This document shows positions 23,907 to 29,089 of a DNA stretch of 29,089 nt, in pieces. The first letter of the stretch is position 1; the number at the start of each line of letters is the position of its first letter. The stretch is from the NCBI GenBank assembly GCA_963973795.1, contig CAXBAF010000038.1, forward strand, positions 1 to 29,089, read 5' to 3'. The translations under genes were made by a program, and so were the position numbers. This DNA comes from UBA1926 sp002337215. Its GTDB lineage: Bacteria; Planctomycetota; Phycisphaerae; Phycisphaerales; UBA1924. The notes beneath the pieces are model-generated. The model was not told where the DNA came from and did not search any database. It saw only the letters and a program-made list of their open reading frames with translations.

Positions 23907-25331
23907 ATGTCCATGGCCGTGCATTCAAACATTCCCACCGCGATCGAGGACGCGACGCCCGTGCCGGGCGAGCGGCTCACGCGCCCATTCCAGCGGTTCG
24001 CGGCGCTGTCTTCGGCGGGCGGCATCGTCCTGCTGATCTGCACCGTGGTCGCGCTCGTCTGGGCGAACTCGGGTGAGGCGGCGTACGAGAGCTACCACAA
24101 CTTCGTGCACGCCCACATGGATATCGGCGTGGGCGGCTGGCATCTCGGTCATGGCCACATGACCGTCGGGCACTTCATCAACGACGCCCTGATGGCGATC
24201 TTCTTCCTGCTCGTGGGCCTCGAGATCAAACGCGAGATCCTCGTCGGCGAGCTGAGCGACATCAAGAAGGCGACGCTCCCCATCGCGGGCGCGATCGGCG
24301 GCATGGTCGCCCCGGCGCTCATCTATGTCATGTTCAACCTGGGGGCCGAGGGGATCGGCGGCTGGGGCGTGCCGATGGCGACCGACATCGCCTTCGCGCT
24401 GGGCATCCTCGCCCTGCTGGGTCGCCGGGTGCCCAACAGCCTGCGCATCTTCCTGACCTCGCTCGCGATCGCCGACGACCTGGGTGCGCTGATCGTTATC
24501 GCCCTGTTCTACACCGAGAAGGTGTCGTTCGGGTATCTCGGTATCGGGGCGGCCATCGTCGCGCTGCTCGTGGCCCTCAACATCATGGGCTTCAAGCGGG
24601 CGATCTGGTTCCTCCTGCCCGGTGTCTTCCTCTGGTACTGCTTCCTGGAGAGCGGCGTGCACGCGACCATCGCGGGCGTTGTCCTCGCCGCGACGATCCC
24701 CGTTCGCCCCCGCGTGAAGGTCAGCCGGTACTCGGCCTACACCCGCGCGGCCCTCGATTGCTTCGACAAGGCCGACGACCCCACCCAGGACATTCGGACC
24801 AACTCGTCGCAGCGGGCCGCGGTGTTCGCGATCGAGAAGAACAGCTACGACGTGCTGCCGCTGCTGCACCGCATGGAGCACGGCCTGCACGGCTGGGTCG
24901 CCTTCCTGATCATCCCGATCTTCGCGCTCGCCAACGCCGGGCTGCATGTCGAGGGCGATGTCGGCGCCGCGATCTCGGAGAAGGTCACGCTCGGCGTGAT
25001 CGCCGGCCTCTTCCTCGGCAAGCCGCTCGGGATCACGCTCGCGTGCTTCATCGCCGTCAAGCTCGGGCTCGGCAGCCTGAGCAAGGGCGTCACCTGGAGG
25101 CACATGATCGGTGCCGGCTGCCTCGGCGGCATCGGCTTCACCATGGCGTTGTTCATCGCGAACCTGGGCTTCAAGAACAACGAGCATCTGCTGACCGATG
25201 CCAAGCTCGGCATCCTGATCGCGTCGGCGCTCTCCGCCTTCGCAGGGCTCGCGATCCTGCTGACGTGTCCGGAAAAGCCTGAGCCGGAGCCGGACGAAAT
25301 CGGCCCGCTGGTTGAATCTCCCAACCGCTGA
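23907..25331 (+). CDS. nhaA: Na+/H+ antiporter NhaA
   Basis: 474 aa, longer than the E. coli protein (388 aa). The start is the ATG at 23907 behind GAGGAGG at 6 nt; the open frame upstream is the leader. NhaA is an inner-membrane antiporter that expels Na+ or Li+ in exchange for protons. The signature double aspartate of the ion site is D190-D191 (SLAIADDLGALIVIALFYT). Also present are FFLLVGLEIKREILVGEL, PIAGAIGGMVAPALIY, GWGVPMATDIAFALGIL and GAGCLGGIGFTMALFIANLGF. The extra length is mostly an N-terminal extension of about 30 residues and a soluble loop near KADDPTQDIRTNSSQRAA. Single gene with its own terminator at 25387. The SD-sequestering leader suggests translational control. Confidence 0.95.
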   Translation: MSMAVHSNIPTAIEDATPVPGERLTRPFQRFAALSSAGGIVLLICTVVALVWANSGEAAYESYHNFVHAHMDIGVGGWHLGHGHMTVGHFINDALMAIFFLLVGLEIKREILVGELSDIKKATLPIAGAIGGMVAPALIYVMFNLGAEGIGGWGVPMATDIAFALGILALLGRRVPNSLRIFLTSLAIADDLGALIVIALFYTEKVSFGYLGIGAAIVALLVALNIMGFKRAIWFLLPGVFLWYCFLESGVHATIAGVVLAATIPVRPRVKVSRYSAYTRAALDCFDKADDPTQDIRTNSSQRAAVFAIEKNSYDVLPLLHRMEHGLHGWVAFLIIPIFALANAGLHVEGDVGAAISEKVTLGVIAGLFLGKPLGITLACFIAVKLGLGSLSKGVTWRHMIGAGCLGGIGFTMALFIANLGFKNNEHLLTDAKLGILIASALSAFAGLAILLTCPEKPEPEPDEIGPLVESPNR

Positions 25332-25386
25332 CCAGCCCGCCGAACGACGCGGCCTGATGTCGCGAACACCCGCTGGATGAGAGACG

Positions 25387-25414
25387 CCCCCGGCGACACC
25401 CGCCGGGGGTTTTT
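25387..25414 (+). terminator. Intrinsic terminator of nhaA
   Basis: CCCCCGGCG (25387-25395), loop ACACC, CGCCGGGGG (25401-25409), then five Ts. It lies 56 bp after the stop and may also affect the convergent gene ending at 25453. Confidence 0.9.
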
Positions 25415-25452
25415 CATGCGCACAACCGCGACACTCGCGACGCGGAACGCGG

Positions 25453-25875
25453 TTACTTCGATTCGCGGCGGATCCGGACGGCTTCCCAGCTCTGCAGCGT
25501 TCCGTTCTCGATCACAAAGGTCTGATCGCCCGGCTCGAGCCGCTCGGACTGCGTCCCGCCGAACACGTCGTCAACGATCCGGATCCGGAGCGTGATGGGC
25601 TCCAGCGGATCGACCTTGAACGGGCCGAGCACCGCCTCGTCTCCCGGCTCGAGCATCGCCGACCGCTTGGTCACCGTCTCGGCGAGGAACCGATCGTGTT
25701 CCAACTCGGCGACCACCGTCTTGCGGCTCTCGTTGCGGATGGTCGCGGTGTACTCGCACCCCGCCAGCACCGGCACCGCGCACGCAACGGCGAGGCGGGA
25801 CAGCGCCGCGAGCCGAGACCCAAGGAACGAACTCCGGGGCAGCATCTTGGGCTTCAGCAGGCTCGTTTGTGGCAT
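25453..25875 (-). CDS. Small predicted lipoprotein, hypothetical
   Basis: 140 aa from the ATG at 25875; GGGA about 8 nt upstream is a modest ribosome-binding site, and an ATG at 25845 is an alternative. A signal peptide leads to lipobox VLAGC with the lipidated cysteine at C40. The mature ~100 residues form alternating beta strands (YTATIRNESRKTVVAELEHDRF, AMLEPGDEAVLGPFKV, ITLRIRIVDDVF, SERLEPGDQTFVIENGTLQSWEAVRIRR), which suggests a small immunoglobulin-like or beta-sandwich domain facing the periplasm. I do not recognise the family. It is divergent from the DUF4157 gene, with 307 bp between. Confidence 0.75.
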   Translation of the reverse strand: MPQTSLLKPKMLPRSSFLGSRLAALSRLAVACAVPVLAGCEYTATIRNESRKTVVAELEHDRFLAETVTKRSAMLEPGDEAVLGPFKVDPLEPITLRIRIVDDVFGGTQSERLEPGDQTFVIENGTLQSWEAVRIRRESK

Positions 25876-26182
25876 GTTCGGATCCCGGGAGGTTTGATCG
25901 TCGATCGGACTGGTACCGCGGATGGTATCGCGCCCGATGCGATCTGCGCGAGGTCCCCGTGACAACCCGCGATGACCCTCGCTTCGTACCTTGTCGCGGC
26001 ACCGCTTTGGGTGTCGCTGCCGGACCGTGGTGGTATCTTGCCGGGGACATTCGTCCCCCGACCGCGTGGTGCTCGGTTCTCGGTGGGAACCAGCGGGATG
26101 ACAGTGTGGCGCGGATGGCGGCGCATGAGCAGAGGTCCGCTCCCGGCGCAGTCAACGCGAAGCAATCGAAAGGTGGAACAGC
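25876..26182. other. 307-bp divergent intergenic region
   Basis: No gene seen. It must hold promoters for the lipoprotein (-) and the DUF4157 gene (+). A tandem near-repeat TGGTACCGCG (25911-25920) and TGGTATCGCG (25923-25932) has a 12-bp period, close to the lipoprotein side. No confident -35/-10 pair. Confidence 0.35.
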
Positions 26183-26494
26183 ATGGCTCAGAAAAAGACA
26201 TCGAAGAAGTCGGCCGCGGGGAAAAAGGGCCGTGCCTCGGGTGCCAAGCCGGGCGGCGGAGCCGGCAAGCTGCCGCACGCCGAGCAAATGGAGAACGCGT
26301 TCGGTGTGGACATGAGCAAGTTCGACCTGCGCACCCAGCACGACGGTTTCAAGCCCTCCGCGATCGGGGCGAACGCCTACGCCAACGGCGAGAAGGTCGC
26401 GTTCAAGGGCGGCGCGGAGGCCTCACAGGGGCTCATCGGCCACGAGGCAGCGCACACCGTTCAGCAGCGTGCCGGGGGTGTCGGAAGGGGTTGA
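26183..26494 (+). CDS. Stand-alone DUF4157 (HEAAH metallopeptidase-like) protein
   Basis: 103 aa. The ATG at 26183 has AAGGTGG six nt upstream. Residues 1-34 are a basic Lys/Gly/Ala-rich, probably disordered tail (KKTSKKSAAGKKGRASG). Residues 35-100 match DUF4157: MENAFGVDMSKFDLRTQHDG, ANAYANGEKVAFKGG, GLIGHEAAHTVQQRAGG, with the zinc-protease-like HExxH at H87-H91. DUF4157 is normally the N-terminal part of large toxins or cargo linked to extracellular contractile injection systems, where it may autoproteolyse. Here the protein stops right after the HExxH helix, with no signal peptide, no toxin domain and no injection-system genes nearby. No frameshifted continuation was found in the next 25 bp before the convergent gene. 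Confidence 0.85.
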   Translation: MAQKKTSKKSAAGKKGRASGAKPGGGAGKLPHAEQMENAFGVDMSKFDLRTQHDGFKPSAIGANAYANGEKVAFKGGAEASQGLIGHEAAHTVQQRAGGVGRG

Positions 26495-26518
26495 CGGCGG
26501 ATCGTCCGCAGGAGCCTT

Positions 26519-28360
26519 TCAGCCGGCGGGATCGGTCGCGGGCTCGAGTGCAGGCTCGAGTGTTGGCGCAGAATCCTTGTCCTCAGCCTCCGCGACCTCA
26601 GGACCGTCCTCGGCGGTCGCGACCGGTGTCTCAGCGTCCGGTGTCTCAGCGTCCGGCGTGGCACCCGCGATGTCGGTCTTCGCGGTCTTGTCCGATTCCG
26701 ACTCCACAGGCTTCGCCGTCGTTGCGCCGCCCCGGGAACGACCGCTAGGCCGACCTCGGCGCGGGGCGATCGGGTTCCCTTCTTCATCGAGCGAATACCC
26801 GGCGTCGGCGAGCTGCTGCTCGTCCCAGGGGCCCTCGATCACCTCGCCGGCCTTGGGCTCGCGGATGAGCACCCGCTCGCCTTCTTCGAGACCCGCCGCG
26901 ATCTGGGCGTACATATCGCTCCGCTGTCCCAGGTTCACAGGGCGCCGGACAAAACGGGCACCCTCGGGAACGAGCACGTAGCGCACGGGACCATCCGAGA
27001 AGACCGCCTGGACGGGCACCGTGAGCGCCTCCTCGACCGTGCCCAGGATCAGCTCGGCCTGGCACCGCATCGAGGGCTTCAGGTCGTCGCTGTAGGACCC
27101 CGGCTCGACGCGGACACGGACCGTGTACTCGCGGCGGTTGGGGTCGCGCCAGCCGCCCGTCTCGGCCAACAGCCCGATCGATTCCACCTCGCCCGCGATG
27201 TTCAGATCGCCCATCGCTTCGACCTTGATGTTCGCGCTCTGGCCCGGACGCACCCGGCCCGCGAGGCTCTCGTGCACCTTCACCGACGCGATCATCTCGC
27301 TCGTGTCGGGGAGCGCGATGATCAGGTCGTTGTTCCGGATCTGCCGGCCCACCGCGATCGGACCCTCGTTCTGGGACCGCCAGTTGTCGCTCTGAACGGT
27401 GGACCCGTAGACGACCAGGCCGTCCGTGGGTGCTCTCAGGGTGCACGCCTCGAACTGCGAGGTCCACTCCGCGAGGCGCTCCTCGCGACGGGCGACCTGC
27501 ACCGCCCGGTTCTGCAGCGTCGATTCGCGGTTCTTCAGGTTGATCGCGTTGGTCTTCTCGACGCGGACGAGCTCCTGCTCCGCCTCTTTGAGGTCGCTCT
27601 TCTTCTGCTCGAGATCCCGTTCGATCTGGTACTTCTGATAGGTCTCCATGTCGAGCCGCGCGGTCTCCATCGCGGCCTCGGCCTCGAGAAGCGAGATCTC
27701 GTCGCGGAGCAGTTCGTCGTCGGAGATGAACTTCTGCTCGTGGAGTTTCTGGCTCCGCGCGTACTTGTCCTTGAGACGGTTGTAGTCCCGCTCGGTCTTC
27801 TCGATCGCCGTGTTGCGCTGCTGGAGCGCCTTGATGTTGTCGCCGTTCTTCCACTGCTGGAGCGCCAGATCGGCGAGCTGAACCGCCAGCCTCGCTTTCT
27901 GAAGGCTTGCCTTGTTGTCGCTCTCCTGGATCTCGTACGCGGTCTGGGCGGATTCGAGGTTCAGCCTCGCCTCGGAGAGCTGGAGCTCTTCTTCCTCGAT
28001 CTCCCGCTTGATCTCGTCGCTGTTCAACCGAACGAGCACGTCGCCCGCGTTCACGCGCGAGCCCTCCGGGACGATCTCAACGATCGCGGTCTGCCGCTCG
28101 ACGTCGCTGCGGAGCTCGACCCGGTCGCGGGCCGCGAGTTCGCCGGTCGCGAGCGTCGCGATCTCGAATGTCCGCGTCTCCGCGGTAGCGAGATTGATCG
28201 ACGCCGCGTCGGCCTGGGCGGATTTCTGCTCGCAGCCCGACAGCGCCGGCAGAGCGACCGCGAGCGTCGAGGCGATCACCAGCGCGGCGATACGCCCGGC
28301 CCGCGGGGACCCGGCAGGCCGGGAGGAACAGACGCGGTTGTTTCTGATCATGTCGCTCAT
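26519..28360 (-). CDS. HlyD/MacA-like periplasmic adaptor lipoprotein with acidic C-terminal tail
   Basis: 613 aa from the ATG at 28360 (purine-rich AGAAAGAGAA upstream); the frame extends further up without similarity. Signal peptide and lipobox LSGC (C43). A barrel/lipoyl half (ATGELAARDRVELRSDVERQTAIVEIVPEGSRVNAGDVLVRL) leads into a long coiled-coil hairpin at about 115-300 (EEEELQLSEARLNL ... KDKYARSQKLHEQKFISDDEL ... EQKKSDLKEAEQEL), then TLRAPTDGLVVYG, a beta-barrel and a membrane-proximal part to about 520. The last ~90 residues are Pro/Ala/Glu-rich, with DAETPDAETP and EPALEPATDP repeats. Such adaptors bridge an inner-membrane ABC or RND pump and an outer-membrane channel. No pump or channel gene is adjacent within the window. 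Confidence 0.88.
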   Translation of the reverse strand: MSDMIRNNRVCSSRPAGSPRAGRIAALVIASTLAVALPALSGCEQKSAQADAASINLATAETRTFEIATLATGELAARDRVELRSDVERQTAIVEIVPEGSRVNAGDVLVRLNSDEIKREIEEEELQLSEARLNLESAQTAYEIQESDNKASLQKARLAVQLADLALQQWKNGDNIKALQQRNTAIEKTERDYNRLKDKYARSQKLHEQKFISDDELLRDEISLLEAEAAMETARLDMETYQKYQIERDLEQKKSDLKEAEQELVRVEKTNAINLKNRESTLQNRAVQVARREERLAEWTSQFEACTLRAPTDGLVVYGSTVQSDNWRSQNEGPIAVGRQIRNNDLIIALPDTSEMIASVKVHESLAGRVRPGQSANIKVEAMGDLNIAGEVESIGLLAETGGWRDPNRREYTVRVRVEPGSYSDDLKPSMRCQAELILGTVEEALTVPVQAVFSDGPVRYVLVPEGARFVRRPVNLGQRSDMYAQIAAGLEEGERVLIREPKAGEVIEGPWDEQQLADAGYSLDEEGNPIAPRRGRPSGRSRGGATTAKPVESESDKTAKTDIAGATPDAETPDAETPVATAEDGPEVAEAEDKDSAPTLEPALEPATDPAG

Positions 28361-28750
28361 CGCACGTTCTCTTTCTGATTCGTCCAGCATCATCATCCCG
28401 GCAGCGTCGTCCGAGCACCCGTCACGTCGCCCGGCCCGCTCGAACATACGGGGCAACGAACGGTCTGTTGAGAACCTGCTCGCCGCACCGCCGCTGTCCC
28501 AAATTTCCGAACCCACGCCCATCACGAAACCAGAGGAGCGTGTGGGAAATCGCAGCCCGTGGCCTGTGGGATGCCGCCTGTCTCGCAATTAAAGCACACT
28601 CGACCCACACTCGATCCGTACACAATCGCGGAGACTCAGCGCGCCGCCGGCCATCCTGTGGTACTCATAGTCATGAACACCGATGCATCCCCCGACTATT
28701 CTCCGTCGGTCATCGAATGATTTCGACGCGAATCCCGGTTCCGATGTTCC
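28361..28750. other. 390-bp divergent intergenic region
   Basis: No gene seen between the adaptor (-) and the mqnB-like gene (+). It contains the CACACTCGA direct repeat at 28595-28614 and a lower-GC patch around 28585-28630. Promoters for both genes are expected; a TACTCATAGT stretch at 28663-28672 could be a -10 region for the plus-strand gene (weak). Confidence 0.4.
28595..28614. repeat. Direct repeat CACACTCGA, 11-bp period
   Basis: CACACTCGA at 28595-28603 and 28606-28614, separated by CC. One helical turn apart in a divergent promoter region, as for some response-regulator sites. No binding protein can be named. Confidence 0.35.
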
Positions 28751-29089
28751 ATGACCCACTCTTTACCCAAACAAACCGGCAAGTCTGTGCGCGGGTTCGC
28801 GAATCGGGGGCTGCTGCTGGTCGTTGCCGCCCCGGCGGAGGCCCGTGCGGTCCGAGCAGGGCTGGGTGTCCCACCCCCGGAAAATAAATCGGATTCCTGG
28901 TCGGTCGAGCCCCTCGCTCCGGGCGTGGACCTCATCGAGACCGGTGTCGGCAAAGCGCAGGCGGCCGCGGGGACGGCCTGGGCGCTCGATCCGGAACAAC
29001 ATTCGGGGGTGCTCAGCCTCGGTATTGCCGGCTCGCTCCCCGCCGCAGACCCGCACAGTAGGCCAGCAACAGCATGGTGTAGATGCTCA
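28751..29089 (+). CDS. mqnB: Nucleosidase of the MTAN/futalosine hydrolase family, 3'-incomplete
   Basis: The first 113 codons are present and the frame runs off the window. The ATG at 28751 is the only start after an in-frame stop at 28718; no ribosome-binding site is evident. LLLVVAAPAEARAVRAGLG (21-39), DLIETGVGKAQAAAGTAWAL (60-79) and GVLSLGIAGSLP (86-97) match the nucleoside phosphorylase/MTAN fold, and the spacing is most like futalosine hydrolase, which splits futalosine in the alternative menaquinone pathway. 5'-methylthioadenosine/SAH nucleosidase is the other possibility. After P97 (about 29041) the expected LGD segment does not appear; the remaining 16 residues (AADPHSRPATAWCRCS) look unrelated, so the gene may be interrupted or the sequence joined wrongly there. 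Confidence 0.65.
   Translation, partial: MTHSLPKQTGKSVRGFANRGLLLVVAAPAEARAVRAGLGVPPPENKSDSWSVEPLAPGVDLIETGVGKAQAAAGTAWALDPEQHSGVLSLGIAGSLPAADPHSRPATAWCRCS
29042..29089 (-). mobile_element. Possible fragment of a tyrosine recombinase gene
   Basis: Read on the minus strand, 29088-29043 translates to SIYTMLLLAYCAGLR, which resembles the box I region of tyrosine recombinases (LLLAYxxGLR, where R is catalytic; codon at 29045-29043). Only 15 residues are available, so this may be chance. It begins exactly where the mqnB-like protein loses family similarity. Confidence 0.25.

Noticed and set aside
26183..26494. Part of an extracellular contractile injection system locus
   Set aside because: No tail tube, sheath, baseplate or AAA+ genes are present anywhere in the window; only the DUF4157 domain is shared with such systems.
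1..29089. tRNA, rRNA, CRISPR arrays, complete insertion sequences
   Set aside because: Looked for T-loop words, regularly spaced direct repeats and transposase motifs; none was found apart from the 15-residue recombinase-like fragment at the right end.

Overview
This window looks like a piece of a high-GC planctomycete chromosome, most likely class Phycisphaerae. The evidence is the set of secreted proteins. Two end in a PAPGA - hydrophobic stretch - RRRR tail (the local PEP-CTERM-like form), and two end in paired LDLADV/ADLNGD-type 'GC-type dockerin' repeats. A cut-off nucleosidase gene at the right end resembles futalosine hydrolase (menaquinone synthesis). Taxonomy is inferred from these hallmarks; no rRNA, tRNA, CRISPR array or intact mobile element was seen.

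Layout, left to right. 1-5400: a secreted FG-GAP/ASPIC-UnbV protein with a dockerin-like tail (-), divergent from a group II PLP-dependent decarboxylase (+) followed by a small lipoprotein; a bidirectional terminator; then a LuxR-type regulator (-). 5400-8590: a regulatory gap, an unrecognised 213-aa protein, then a perfect 24-bp LacI-type palindrome upstream of two exported PAPGA-RRRR proteins (a beta-sandwich-like protein and an SGNH-hydrolase-like protein), closed by a textbook terminator. 8600-12916: rsmD overlapping by 4 bp a 1158-aa UvrD-type helicase with a C-terminal PD-(D/E)XK nuclease (AdnB-like). 12917-19565: a membrane-anchored SGNH hydrolase (-), a large M16 zinc protease (+), a dockerin-tailed secreted protein (+), a mirror-image pair of terminators, and a lone atpG (-).

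19800-25400: a membrane-bound Cache-HAMP-SpoIIE/PP2C phosphatase (+); a DUF2256-DUF3253 protein and a renalase-like FAD oxidoreductase, both on the minus strand; then nhaA (+) behind an unusually structured leader whose ribosome-binding site lies in a hairpin. 25450-29089: a small lipoprotein (-), a tiny stand-alone DUF4157 (HEAAH) protein (+), an orphan HlyD/MacA-like adaptor lipoprotein with an acidic tail (-), and the start of an mqnB-like gene. That gene loses family similarity about 50 bp before the window ends, where the other strand briefly reads like a tyrosine recombinase.

Most genes are single units, with many strand switches and hairpin terminators. The best candidates for something new are the nhaA leader, the stand-alone DUF4157 protein, the LacI-type operator with its exported gene pair, the isolated atpG, and the broken right end. 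I did not find a complete multi-gene system that I could call undescribed.
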